From an uncultured bacterium (GTDB taxonomy: Bacteria > Bacillota > Clostridia > Lachnospirales > Lachnospiraceae), in assembly GCA_947643595.1 (NCBI GenBank), contig CANRWP010000015.1, positions 1-62,646 on the forward strand: a DNA stretch of 62,646 nucleotides. The letters run 5' to 3'. Made by a program: the position numbers and the translations under genes. Under the pieces are notes generated by a model. That model was not told where the DNA came from. It saw nothing but the letters and a program-made list of their open reading frames with translations, and did not search any database. Each line of letters starts with the position of its first letter. Position 1 is the stretch's first letter. Of this stretch, positions 53,149 to 61,251 are shown piece by piece.

Positions 53149-53819
53149 ATATGGAAAATATGTCAATGAGAGAAGCGATGCATGAACGTCATACGGTGCG
53201 CAGATATACGGACAAAGCCATACCCGCAGAGACGATGGAGAAGCTGCGAGGACGGATCGATGACAACAATAAAAAGTACGATCTGGCGATTCGATTAATG
53301 GTGGATGATACGAATGCTTTTAACGCGGCGGTAAAGCTGGTCCTCGCCAAGGGCGTGAGGAATTATTTTATTCTGGCGGGCAGGGATGTGCCGGATCTGG
53401 ATGAAAGGCTGGGGTACAGCAGTGCCGATCTCATGCTCTATGCACAGACGCTCGGTCTCAACACATGGTGGGTTGGGGGCACGTTCAATCGGAAAAAAGT
53501 ATCCGTCATGGTGCCGGATGTGAAGGTGATCGGCGTTGTTGCGGTCGGATACGGAGCCGTGCAGGGCATTCCCCACAAGACAAAAACATCGGAGGAAGTC
53601 AGCTCCTACAAAGGGGAGATGCCTGACTGGTTTCGATCCGGTGTGGATGCCGCGCTTCTTGCACCGACTGCGTTGGCGAAGCAGGCATTTTTTATCAGGG
53701 GAGAAGGGCGCACGGTGTCCATCACCTGCGAAAACGGTATATTCTCCGGGGCGGACAGAGGGCTGGTGAAATATCATTTTGAGCTGGGTGCGGGGAGAGA
53801 AAACTTTGAGTGGGTTTGA
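53145..53819 (+). CDS. Nitroreductase family protein (TM1586 type)
   Basis: An FMN-dependent oxidoreductase. The N-terminus REAMHERHTVRRYTDKAIPAETMEKL is the usual FMN-binding Arg-rich start, and GYSSADLMLYAQTLGLNTWWVGGTF fits the TM1586-like subfamily. The second half repeats the fold (APTALAKQAFFI). The substrate is unknown. It overlaps the Crp/Fnr gene by 14 bases. Confidence 0.87.
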   Translation: MNMENMSMREAMHERHTVRRYTDKAIPAETMEKLRGRIDDNNKKYDLAIRLMVDDTNAFNAAVKLVLAKGVRNYFILAGRDVPDLDERLGYSSADLMLYAQTLGLNTWWVGGTFNRKKVSVMVPDVKVIGVVAVGYGAVQGIPHKTKTSEEVSSYKGEMPDWFRSGVDAALLAPTALAKQAFFIRGEGRTVSITCENGIFSGADRGLVKYHFELGAGRENFEWV

Positions 53820-54474
53820 GATTGTTTACAGGGAAATATTTCCGTTTTGGAATAAAATATCCGGGGAGGACAGAGAGCTGATCTGCAGAGGCTCACAGTT
53901 CATCACATACCCGAAGGGAAAAAACATTCACGACGGCGATGAGTGCTCCGGGGTGATCCTCGTCCGCTCCGGAAGCCTCAGGCTCTATATGATGTCGGAG
54001 GAGGGGAAGGATATCACGCTGTACCGCCTGAGGGAGGGTGATCTGTGTATGCTGTCCGCTTCCTGTGTGTTGGATGCCATCACATTCGATGTGTTTATCG
54101 ATGCGGAGGAGGAGAGCGAGTGCTGTGTGATAAGCGGTCCTGTCTTTGCGGCGGTCTCAGAGCGCAATCCCGACATTAAAATATTTGCGCTCGAGACGGC
54201 GGTGGGGCGTTTTTCCGATGTGATGTGGGTGATGCAGCAGATTCTTTTTATGAGCATGGACAAAAGGCTTGCCATCTTTTTGGCGGATGAGTCGGCGAGG
54301 ACCGGCACGGATGTCATCTCGTTGACACACGGACAGATCGCCCGCTATATGGGATCTGCCCGTGAGGTCGTGTCGAGAATGCTGAAATACTTTGCTGGCG
54401 AAGGGATCGTGGAAGTTTCCCGCGGGGGGATAAAGATCCTTGACAGGAAGCGCCTTCGCCGGTTGACGGAATAA
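53806..54474 (+). CDS. Crp/Fnr family transcriptional regulator
   Basis: An N-terminal cyclic-nucleotide-binding-type beta roll (GVILVRSGSLRLYMMSEEGKDITLYRLREGD spans about residues 40-70) and a C-terminal winged helix with recognition helix SAREVVSRMLKYF. The RE..SR residues are those that read TGTGA-type half-sites in CRP. There is no Fnr-type CxxC cluster at the N-terminus. I place the start at TTG 53806 because GGGGAGAG lies 8 bases upstream. It converges on trxA, which has a matching palindrome in its promoter. Confidence 0.9.
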   Translation: MSGFEIVYREIFPFWNKISGEDRELICRGSQFITYPKGKNIHDGDECSGVILVRSGSLRLYMMSEEGKDITLYRLREGDLCMLSASCVLDAITFDVFIDAEEESECCVISGPVFAAVSERNPDIKIFALETAVGRFSDVMWVMQQILFMSMDKRLAIFLADESARTGTDVISLTHGQIARYMGSAREVVSRMLKYFAGEGIVEVSRGGIKILDRKRLRRLTE

Positions 54475-54484
54475 AATTTCAAAT

Positions 54485-54790
54485 TCACTGCAGCATGGCG
54501 AGGATCTGCTGCTTCGGCCTTGCGCCTGCGGACTTGTTGGTGACGGTTCCGTTTTTCATCGTCACTAACGTCGGGATGCTCATAACGCCGAATGCCTGCG
54601 CCAGCTCCGGCTCCGCATCCACATTTATCTTTCCGACCAGATACTGTGGATTCTCCTCCGCGATCTCATCTACAAGCGGGGAGACCATCCGACAGGGACC
54701 GCACCAGTCTGCGTAAAAGTCCAGAAGCACCGGCCTGTCGCTGTTTTTGACGGAATCGAAATTGTTTTTATTGATATGGAGTACTGACAT
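54485..54790 (-). CDS. trxA: Thioredoxin
   Basis: A 101-residue thioredoxin with the active site WCGPCR (residues about 29-34) and the cis-proline loop FGVMSIPTLVTMKNG. DFYADWCGPC and INVDAEPELAQAFGV are typical. It reduces disulfides in the cytoplasm. The gene ends 10 bases from the convergent Crp/Fnr gene. A candidate Crp-type site sits about 41 bases before its presumed transcription start. Confidence 0.96.
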   Translation of the reverse strand: MSVLHINKNNFDSVKNSDRPVLLDFYADWCGPCRMVSPLVDEIAEENPQYLVGKINVDAEPELAQAFGVMSIPTLVTMKNGTVTNKSAGARPKQQILAMLQ

Positions 54791-54822
54791 ATATTTTACC
54801 TTCCTTTCTTTTTTCTGCTCTC

Positions 54823-54864
54823 AGTATAGACGATTTTTGCAGTAATTTCTGTGACAAAGTCACA
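54823..54864 (-). promoter_or_regulatory. trxA promoter with a Crp/Fnr-type site
   Basis: On the minus strand a perfect 6-3-6 inverted repeat TGTGACTTTGTCACA (54850-54864) lies 21 bases upstream of a TATACT -10 box (54823-54828), which puts its centre near -41. There is no recognisable -35 box. This is the arrangement of promoters activated by Crp/Fnr proteins. Confidence 0.6.
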
Positions 54865-54915
54865 AACACAAAGGAAGGTACTAAGAAAGTATTGTACGGA
54901 CAGGAGGAATTTTAA

Positions 54916-55347
54916 ATGATCGATCTGAAAGATAAAAATAACAGTCCCACGCTCGAGCAGATCGGGGAGGTGGTCAGCAACCCTCTGTTTCAGAAATTTT
55001 GTTCAGAGATAAAGAAAGAGTACGGCTGTCAGGAAAAGATAGAGTACAGCGGCTGCAGTATGGAGCCCGGCTGGAATGTCAAGTATCGAAAAGCGGGGAA
55101 AGCACTCTGTACCATATATCCGAGAGAGACGTATTTTACCGTGATGGTCGTCATCGGAAAAAAGGAGAAGGAACAGGCGGAGGAGGTGCTGGCGGAATGC
55201 GGGGAAGCGATGCGGGAACTCTACAACGGGACAAAAGAGGGAAACGGACAGAGATGGCTTATGATCGATCTGGAAGATCCGGACGAGATATATCAGGATG
55301 CGCTCCGTCTGATCCGGGTCAGGGCAGGGAGAGGAAAAAACCGCTGA
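54916..55347 (+). CDS. DUF3788 family protein
   Basis: A 143-residue soluble protein fitting DUF3788: SGCSMEPGWNVKYRKAGKALCTIYPRETYFTVMVVIGKKE (landmarks GWNVKYRK and YFTVMVVIG) and GQRWLMIDLEDPDEIYQDALRLI at the end. Function is unknown; relatives share a fold with YdhG/DUF1801-like proteins. The ATG has AGGAGG at 9 bases. Its 3' end overlaps the 5' region of cbiK. Confidence 0.78.
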   Translation: MIDLKDKNNSPTLEQIGEVVSNPLFQKFCSEIKKEYGCQEKIEYSGCSMEPGWNVKYRKAGKALCTIYPRETYFTVMVVIGKKEKEQAEEVLAECGEAMRELYNGTKEGNGQRWLMIDLEDPDEIYQDALRLIRVRAGRGKNR

Positions 55348-56087
55348 TCCTGTTGACGGGTATCGGTGACAGTGGGCGGGAGGGCGCGGATCCTGATATC
55401 GAGGTGATAGAAAGGGCAGTGAGAAGAGCCTTTCCCGCCTGCCGGGTGAGCAGAGTCTGCACCGGCAGCAACTGTGGCGATCTGGAAAAGATGCTGGAGC
55501 AGGCGGCTCGGAACGGCGTCACAAATGTGATCGTGCAGCCGTTGTATCTGCTGCATGGACACAAATACACGGAGCTGATACATACCTTAAAAAGACAGGA
55601 ACATCTCTTTGAAAAAGTGTTGGCGGGCGCGCCTCTTCTTTCGGAAGCGGCGGATATGGATGAGGCAGTGAGAGCGTTGTACAGGAGAACGGCAAAGTAT
55701 GATGACGGGGAGACAGCTCTCTGCTTTTTGGGACACGGCACACAGTCGGATGCAAACAGGGCGTACTGCAGGCTGCAGGAGAGCTTTGCAGCGGCAGGGT
55801 ATGGAAACTGCCATGTAGCTGTCATGAGAAATACGCCGTCTCTGGTGGAAGCGATGGCGCTGTGGGAAAAAAAGAAAAAGCATAAAAGGGTCCTTCTCTT
55901 TCCCCTGATGGCCTCGGCGGGGACCCATGTGAAAAGAGATATGGCGGGAACACAGAACGATTCCGCAAGATCGATACTGGAAAGGGCGGGCTACGAGGTG
56001 CTGTGCCTGGCGGAAGGGCTGGGACGCCTTCCAGAGATTCAGGATATCTATGTCAGACATATCGGGACGGCGCTTTCCATGCTTTGA
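55254..56087 (+). CDS. cbiK: Sirohydrochlorin cobaltochelatase (CbiK)
   Basis: Inserts cobalt into sirohydrochlorin early in anaerobic cobalamin synthesis. Homology starts near 55341 (KPLILLTGIGDSG) and includes VIVQPLYLLHGHKY with a metal-ligand His, a central LCFLGHGTQSDANRAY and the C-terminal LFPLMASAGTHVKRDM with the second His. The start is unclear: the in-frame ATG at 55254 would overlap the DUF3788 gene by 94 bases, while the only codons at the homology boundary are CTG 55344 and TTG 55353, with GAGAGG upstream. No other cobalamin genes are in the window. Confidence 0.88.
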   Translation: MAYDRSGRSGRDISGCAPSDPGQGRERKKPLILLTGIGDSGREGADPDIEVIERAVRRAFPACRVSRVCTGSNCGDLEKMLEQAARNGVTNVIVQPLYLLHGHKYTELIHTLKRQEHLFEKVLAGAPLLSEAADMDEAVRALYRRTAKYDDGETALCFLGHGTQSDANRAYCRLQESFAAAGYGNCHVAVMRNTPSLVEAMALWEKKKKHKRVLLFPLMASAGTHVKRDMAGTQNDSARSILERAGYEVLCLAEGLGRLPEIQDIYVRHIGTALSML

Positions 56088-56099
56088 AGGAGACCCGGG

Positions 56100-56960
56100 T
56101 TACTGCCATTTTTTCCGGTATTCCCTGGGGCTGATGCCCTCCACCTGCTTGAAGATTCTGGAGAAATAGTACAGGGGTGTGATGCCGCAGTTCTCGCCGA
56201 TCTCTTCTATGGCGAGATCAGAAAAGCGCAACAGTTCCTTGGCGTGGGAGATCCGGGACTGCAGCAGATAATCGTTGACCGTCATGCCGTAAGCCTGTCG
56301 GAACAGGCGTGTCAGATAATATTTATTGATATAAAATTTTTCGGACAGCATATCCAGTGTGATCTTTTCCGATAAATGATCTCTCAGATATTCCCGTATT
56401 TCCAGCAGGGATTGTTTTCCTTTTTCGCTTCTTTGCGCTTCCGGATGCCAGCTCTGCCTCATCACAAGACAACAGAGGGATGCCAGCTGCTCATTGATCC
56501 TCATGTCTTTGATATGATCGTCGGAGGAGGCAAACCTTGATATGTTTTCCCAGCAGTTTGTAAATTCTTCCATATTGTCGGGATAAAAGGTGATCTGGCC
56601 GCCCCGTTCCATGTACTTTTGATAGATTCCGGAGGCAGTGGGACCGAAAAAATGGATCCATCGGATGGTCCAGAGATCTTCGGAGCTTTTATGGTAATAG
56701 TCGTTTTTACAGTTGATCAGGGCGCAGCTGCCCGCTGTCAACGTATATTCTTCCCCCAGGTAGGACAGCGTGCCGCTGCCGGAGAGCACCATCATAAAGA
56801 GATAGGAGGAGAGTCCGGGGTGGGTGCTGACATGAGGGCGTCTGGCGTGTACCTGCCCGATCTCCTGCAGATACAGAAGATTTTCTCTGGCAAACTCGGA
56901 GGGAGTGTACAATATCCGGTTGGAGGTGACAAACTCGCCGTGATAACTGGATTTTTTCAT
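56100..56960 (-). CDS. AraC family transcriptional regulator
   Basis: The N-terminal cupin-like effector domain (about residues 30-150) is followed by two helix-turn-helix motifs: LDMLSEKFYINKYYLTRLFRQAYGMTVNDYLL (residues near 198-229, landmarks INKYYLTRLFRQ) and AIEEIGENCGITPLYYFSRIFKQVEGISPREYR near the end. The length of 286 residues is standard. It is divergent from the FMN-riboswitch-ribU unit, with -35 boxes only 5 bases apart, and may act on either side. Confidence 0.92.
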   Translation of the reverse strand: MKKSSYHGEFVTSNRILYTPSEFARENLLYLQEIGQVHARRPHVSTHPGLSSYLFMMVLSGSGTLSYLGEEYTLTAGSCALINCKNDYYHKSSEDLWTIRWIHFFGPTASGIYQKYMERGGQITFYPDNMEEFTNCWENISRFASSDDHIKDMRINEQLASLCCLVMRQSWHPEAQRSEKGKQSLLEIREYLRDHLSEKITLDMLSEKFYINKYYLTRLFRQAYGMTVNDYLLQSRISHAKELLRFSDLAIEEIGENCGITPLYYFSRIFKQVEGISPREYRKKWQ

Positions 56961-56990
56961 GGATTACCTCGATTCTGCATTGGTATTTTT

Positions 56991-57019
56991 ATTGTATCGG
57001 TTCTTACGCGTTAAGGCAA
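56991..57019 (-). promoter_or_regulatory. Promoter of the araC-type gene
   Basis: On the minus strand TTGCCT (57014-57019) and TACAAT (56991-56996) are separated by 17 bases. Confidence 0.55.
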
Positions 57020-57024
57020 TATCC

Positions 57025-57053
57025 TTGACATTTTTCTTCCGCTGTGTTATAGT
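57025..57053 (+). promoter_or_regulatory. Promoter of the FMN riboswitch-ribU unit
   Basis: Perfect TTGACA at 57025-57030, 17-base spacer, TATAGT at 57048-57053. The start of transcription falls about 20 bases before the aptamer. Confidence 0.8.
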
Positions 57054-57080
57054 TTTGGAAACAATTGAATAGAGATGATG

Positions 57081-57188
57081 TCTTCAGGGCAGGGTGAAAT
57101 TCCCGATCGGCGGTGATAGTCCGCGGGTGCGATGGCACGGGGTTTGGTGAAATTCCAGAACCGACGGTATAGTCCGGATTAAAGAAGG
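57081..57188 (+). ncRNA. FMN riboswitch (RFN element)
   Basis: The conserved RFN blocks are present in order: TCTTCAGGGCAGGGTGAAAT at the start, TCCCGATCGGCGGTGATAGT, then TTGGTGAAATTCC, ACCGACGGTATAGTCCGGAT and a closing GAAG that pairs with the initial CTTC (P1). The aptamer binds FMN and usually lowers expression of riboflavin genes. It sits in the leader of the riboflavin transporter gene ribU. Confidence 0.96.
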
Positions 57189-57274
57189 TGTATTGAGACT
57201 GTCAGAATAGATCTGACGATAGTTTTTGCACTCTTTTTTATCAAGTCGCTCTGTTGACATTTTTGATACACCTT
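57185..57274 (+). promoter_or_regulatory. Candidate switching helix of the FMN riboswitch
   Basis: AAGGTGTAT (57185-57193), which includes the 3' strand of P1, is exactly complementary to ATACACCTT (57266-57274). Pairing would compete with P1 and so with FMN binding. Between the arms lies a hairpin GTCAGA-ATAGA-TCTGAC (57201-57217) followed by T5. Confidence 0.5.
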
Positions 57275-57279
57275 ATATT

Positions 57280-57323
57280 TTAACACCTGAAAGGCGTCCG
57301 TCCTTTTCAAGTGTTAATTTTTT
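57280..57323 (+). terminator. Terminator of the FMN riboswitch expression platform
   Basis: TTAACAC (57280-57286) pairs with GTGTTAA (57311-57317), extended by TGAAAGG with CCTTTTCA, and is followed by T6. It ends just before the ribU ribosome site AAGGAGG (57326-57332). Confidence 0.75.
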
Positions 57324-57339
57324 ATAAGGAGGTATTCTA

Positions 57340-57918
57340 ATGAATATCAGCAGAACAAAGAAACTTACCATAATGGGCATGCTGTGTGCACTTGCCTACG
57401 CAGCGGCAGTGATCGGGCGCGTGCCGATCGTACTCTTTTTGAAGTATGATGCAAAGGATATTGTCATCGCTATCGCCGGATTTCTTTTCGGGCCGTTGAC
57501 ATCGTTTGCGGTCACAGTGATCGTCTCCGTCGTGCAGATGTTCACAACCAGCGGAACAGGGATCCTGGGCTGCCTGATGAATGTGGTCTCGAGCTGTTCC
57601 TTTGCATGTACCGCGGCTTACTTTTATAAAAAACGCCGCAGGCTGTCCGGCGCTGTGAGCGGACTTTTTGCCGGCGTGATCTGTCAGATCGCGGTGATGA
57701 TGCTCTGGAACTATCTGGTCGCGCCAATCTATATGGGAACTACGAGGGAGGAGATTGTGAAGTTGTTGCTGCCGGCCTTTTTGCCGTTCAATGTGATAAA
57801 AGGCGGATTGAATGCGGCGGGAACCCTTCTGCTGTATAAACCGGTAGTATTAAAAGTCAATATAATGCAAATTATGGACAATAATTTCTATAATAAATCG
57901 AATAATAAAGAAGTATAG
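57340..57918 (+). CDS. ribU: Riboflavin ECF transporter S component RibU
   Basis: The substrate-binding membrane subunit of an energy-coupling-factor vitamin transporter. Five to six hydrophobic helices are visible with family landmarks LTIMGMLCALAYAAAVIGRVPIV (residues near 9-31), LKYDAKDIVIAIAGFLFGP and the later VAPIYMG and FNVIKGGLNA. The FMN riboswitch upstream makes riboflavin the ligand with high probability. The shared EcfAAT module is not in the window. Confidence 0.94.
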   Translation: MNISRTKKLTIMGMLCALAYAAAVIGRVPIVLFLKYDAKDIVIAIAGFLFGPLTSFAVTVIVSVVQMFTTSGTGILGCLMNVVSSCSFACTAAYFYKKRRRLSGAVSGLFAGVICQIAVMMLWNYLVAPIYMGTTREEIVKLLLPAFLPFNVIKGGLNAAGTLLLYKPVVLKVNIMQIMDNNFYNKSNNKEV

Positions 57919-57960
57919 TGTTTCAAAGAAATGCAACTGATTTGGAAGGGAGAGAATAGT

Positions 57961-58995
57961 ATGGGAAAGCGGGCGTTGATCACAGGCGTGACAGGACAGG
58001 ACGGTTCTTATCTGGCGGAACTTCTGCTGGAGAAGGGATATGAGGTGTACGGTGTGATAAGGCGTTCCTCGGTGGATTACAGAGAGAGGATCGCGCATCT
58101 GGAGGGAGAGAAAAATTTTCATCTGAAGTACGGGGATCTGGGAGATTCTTTGAGCCTCGTCAAACTGATCGGGGAGATACGCCCGGATGAGATCTACAAT
58201 CTGGCGGCCCAGAGCCATGTGCAGGTGTCCTTCGATGTGCCGGAGTATACGGCGGATGTGGATGCGCTGGGAGTGCTCAGGGTGCTGGAGGCGGTGAGGG
58301 CCTGCGGGCTGGAGAAAACCTGCCGGATCTACCAGGCTTCCACCTCGGAGCTGTACGGGAAGGTGGAGGAAGTGCCCCAGAGGGAGGAGACGCCCTTTCA
58401 CCCATATTCGCCCTACGCCGTGGCGAAGCAGTACGGGTTCTGGATCGTGAAGGAGTACCGGGAGGCTTATCGGATGTTCTGCTGTTCCGGCATTTTGTTC
58501 AACCATGAGTCGGAGAGGAGAGGGGAAACCTTTGTGACAAGAAAGATCACGCTTGCGGCGGCAAGGATCGCCCAGGGGAAACAGGAGAAACTGTATCTGG
58601 GGAATCTCTCCTCCCTGCGGGACTGGGGCTACGCGAAGGATTATGTGGAGTGCATGTGGTTAATTTTGCAGCAGGAGGAGCCGGACGATTTTGTGATCGC
58701 CACCGGCGAGCAGCACTCGGTGAGGGAGTTTGCGGAGCTGGCATTCCGCTTTGCCGGGATCGGGCTGGTATGGCAGGGAGAAGGAGCGCAGGAGAAAGGG
58801 ATTGACCGGGAGACGGGCAGAGTGCTTGTGGAAGTATCGCCGGAATTTTACCGTCCGACGGATGTGGTGAATCTTCTGGGAGATCCCACGAAGGCGAGGA
58901 GGAAACTCGGATGGAATCCCACGAAGACGGGATTTGAGGAGCTGGTAAAGATCATGGTGGAGCATGATATGGAGAAAGTAAGAAACGGGAGATGA
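57961..58995 (+). CDS. gmd: GDP-mannose 4,6-dehydratase
   Basis: An SDR-family NADP-dependent enzyme that converts GDP-D-mannose to GDP-4-keto-6-deoxy-mannose. The nucleotide motif is [25 protein letters not shown] at the start (Gly-rich loop near residues 9-16). [13 protein letters not shown], the catalytic STSELYG and YxxxK ([11 protein letters not shown]), and [16 protein letters not shown] are diagnostic of Gmd. I use the ATG at 57961, with GGGAGAG upstream. It is coupled to fcl through an ATGA overlap. Confidence 0.95.
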   Translation: MGKRALITGVTGQDGSYLAELLLEKGYEVYGVIRRSSVDYRERIAHLEGEKNFHLKYGDLGDSLSLVKLIGEIRPDEIYNLAAQSHVQVSFDVPEYTADVDALGVLRVLEAVRACGLEKTCRIYQASTSELYGKVEEVPQREETPFHPYSPYAVAKQYGFWIVKEYREAYRMFCCSGILFNHESERRGETFVTRKITLAAARIAQGKQEKLYLGNLSSLRDWGYAKDYVECMWLILQQEEPDDFVIATGEQHSVREFAELAFRFAGIGLVWQGEGAQEKGIDRETGRVLVEVSPEFYRPTDVVNLLGDPTKARRKLGWNPTKTGFEELVKIMVEHDMEKVRNGR

Positions 58996-59939
58996 GATCG
59001 GAGATGGAGAGGAATGCAAAGATATATGTGGCAGGTCATAGGGGAATGGTGGGATCCGCCATTGTAAGGGAGCTTTTGAGGCAGGGGTACCATAATATTG
59101 TCACAAGGACACACCGGGAACTGGATCTTTCGAGACAGGCTGAGGTGGAGAAATTTTTTGCGGAGGAAAAACCGGAGTACGTCTTTCTGGCGGCGGCGAA
59201 GGTGGGCGGTATCATGGCGAATAGGGAGGCGCCTGCCGATTTCATGTATGAGAATATGATGCTGGAGATGAATGTGATCCATGCCGCGTGGCGAAACGGC
59301 TGTAAGAAGCTGGAGTTTCTGGGTTCCTCCTGTATCTATCCGCGTATGGCGCCTCAGCCGATGCCGGAGAGCTGTCTTCTGACTTCGGCGCTGGAGGAGA
59401 CAAACGAGGCTTACGCGCTGGCAAAGATTTCGGGCCTGAAATATTGTTCCTACCTGAACAGACAGTATCAGACGGATTTCATCTCCGTGATGCCGACGAA
59501 TCTGTATGGGCCGGGAGACAATTATCATCCCACCCGTTCCCATGTGATGCCGGCGCTGATCAGACGCTTTCACGAGGCGAAGGAGAACGGGAGGAAGTCG
59601 GTCGTCTGCTGGGGGGACGGTTCCCCTCTCAGGGAGTTTCTGTATGTGGATGACCTGGCTGAACTCTGCGTCTTTTTGATGGATCAATACAGCGGGGATG
59701 AGACCGTGAATGCGGGGACCGGGAAGGAGATCAGCATAAAAGGACTGACGGAGCTTGTGGCGAAGGTGGTCGGATACGAGGGGGACATCATGTGGGATAC
59801 TTCCAAACCGAACGGTACGCCGAGAAAACTTCTGGATGTCAGCAAGGCGGAAAAATTGGGATGGCATTATAAAACGGAGCTGGAGGAAGGCATTCGGCTC
59901 AGCTATGAGGATTTTCTGAAAAATGACGGGAGGAGATAA
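58992..59939 (+). CDS. fcl: GDP-L-fucose synthase
   Basis: The bifunctional epimerase-reductase that completes GDP-L-fucose. [16 protein letters not shown] is the NADP-binding loop. [38 protein letters not shown] and [12 protein letters not shown] (Tyr-x3-Lys) are diagnostic of the GMER/WcaG group. The start at 58992 overlaps gmd by 4 bases; an ATG at 59004 is an alternative. The length of 315 residues is normal. Confidence 0.95.
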   Translation: MRSEMERNAKIYVAGHRGMVGSAIVRELLRQGYHNIVTRTHRELDLSRQAEVEKFFAEEKPEYVFLAAAKVGGIMANREAPADFMYENMMLEMNVIHAAWRNGCKKLEFLGSSCIYPRMAPQPMPESCLLTSALEETNEAYALAKISGLKYCSYLNRQYQTDFISVMPTNLYGPGDNYHPTRSHVMPALIRRFHEAKENGRKSVVCWGDGSPLREFLYVDDLAELCVFLMDQYSGDETVNAGTGKEISIKGLTELVAKVVGYEGDIMWDTSKPNGTPRKLLDVSKAEKLGWHYKTELEEGIRLSYEDFLKNDGRR

Positions 59940-59940
59940 C

Positions 59941-61251
59941 TTGAACATCATATTATTGTCGGGCGGTTCCGGAAAGAGACTCTGGCCTCTCTCCAATGAT
60001 ATCCGCTCCAAACAGTTTATCAAGATTTTCAGGAAGGCGGACGGCAGTTATGAATCCATGGTACAGCGGGTCTACCGGCAGATAAAGGAGGCGGACCCGG
60101 GGGCGAAGGTGACCGTCGCGACGAGCAGATCCCAGATCTCTGCCATCCATAACCAGCTGGGGGAGAAGGTCGAGATCTCCGCGGAGCCCTGCAGGCGGGA
60201 TACTTTTCCGGCGATGGCGCTGGCTGCGGCGCATCTGAGAGATGTGCAGGGAGTGGGTCCGGAGGAGAGTGTGGTTGTCTGTCCGGTGGATCCCTACGTG
60301 GAGAAGGATTACTTTGCGGCGTTAAAAGTCCTTGCCGGACAGGCACAAAAGGGAGAGGCAAATCTGGTTCTTCTGGGGATCGCGCCGACTTATCCGAGCG
60401 AGAAATACGGCTATATCATCCCGGCGGACGATGGGCAGATCACATCGGTGAAAACCTTTCGGGAGAAGCCGACGGCGATAAAGGCGGAGGAATATATCAG
60501 ACAGGGGGCGCTCTGGAACGGCGGGGTGTTTGCCTGTAAATTGGGCTATCTTCTGGGAAAGGCGCATGAACAGATGGAATTTGCGGATTATCAGGATTTG
60601 TATGAGAAATACGATGCTCTGACAAAGATATCCTTCGACTATGCGGTGGCGGAGAAGGAGAAGAAGATTCAGGTGATGCGTTTTTCCGGACAGTGGAAGG
60701 ATTTGGGCACATGGAATACTCTGACGGAAGCGATGGAGGAGAGCGTGGTAGGGCAGGGGGTGATGGATGAGACCTGCGCAGATGTGCATATTATCAATGA
60801 GATGGATGTGCCGATCCTGGCCATGGGGCTGAAAGGTGTGGTGATCTCCGCCTCGCCGGAGGGGATCCTTGTGTCAGACAAGGGGCAGAGCTCCTATATG
60901 AAGCCCTTTGTGGACCGGATGGACAGCTCAGTCAGGTACGCGGAGAAGAGCTGGGGCAGCTATCGAGTTCTGGATGTGGAGAAGGGGAGTATGACGATAA
61001 AGGTGACTTTGAATCCGGGGCACTCCATGAACTATCACGCCCATAAGCGCCGGGATGAGGTATGGACCGTGATCGCGGGAAGGGGCAGGAGTATTGTGGA
61101 CGGGATGGAACAGAAGATAGAGACCGGGGATGTGATCGCTATGAGCGCGGGCTGCCGACATACGGTGATCGCGGAGACGGAATTGAAGATGGTGGAGGTG
61201 CAGATCGGGGAAGAGATCTCCGTACACGACAAGGTGAAATATGAGTTATGA
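59941..61251 (+). CDS. manC: Mannose-1-phosphate guanylyltransferase (with type II isomerase-like cupin)
   Basis: Makes GDP-mannose from mannose-1-phosphate and GTP. The nucleotidyltransferase motif is LLSGGSGKRLWPLS, followed by the FREKPT motif (TFREKPTAIKAEEYI) and WNGGVFAC. The C-terminus is a cupin with the zinc site NPGHSMNYHAHKRRDEVWTVIAG, as in bifunctional PMI-GMP enzymes. The start is TTG at 59941 because GGGAGGAG lies 6 bases upstream. It overlaps manA by 4 bases. Confidence 0.94.
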   Translation: MNIILLSGGSGKRLWPLSNDIRSKQFIKIFRKADGSYESMVQRVYRQIKEADPGAKVTVATSRSQISAIHNQLGEKVEISAEPCRRDTFPAMALAAAHLRDVQGVGPEESVVVCPVDPYVEKDYFAALKVLAGQAQKGEANLVLLGIAPTYPSEKYGYIIPADDGQITSVKTFREKPTAIKAEEYIRQGALWNGGVFACKLGYLLGKAHEQMEFADYQDLYEKYDALTKISFDYAVAEKEKKIQVMRFSGQWKDLGTWNTLTEAMEESVVGQGVMDETCADVHIINEMDVPILAMGLKGVVISASPEGILVSDKGQSSYMKPFVDRMDSSVRYAEKSWGSYRVLDVEKGSMTIKVTLNPGHSMNYHAHKRRDEVWTVIAGRGRSIVDGMEQKIETGDVIAMSAGCRHTVIAETELKMVEVQIGEEISVHDKVKYEL

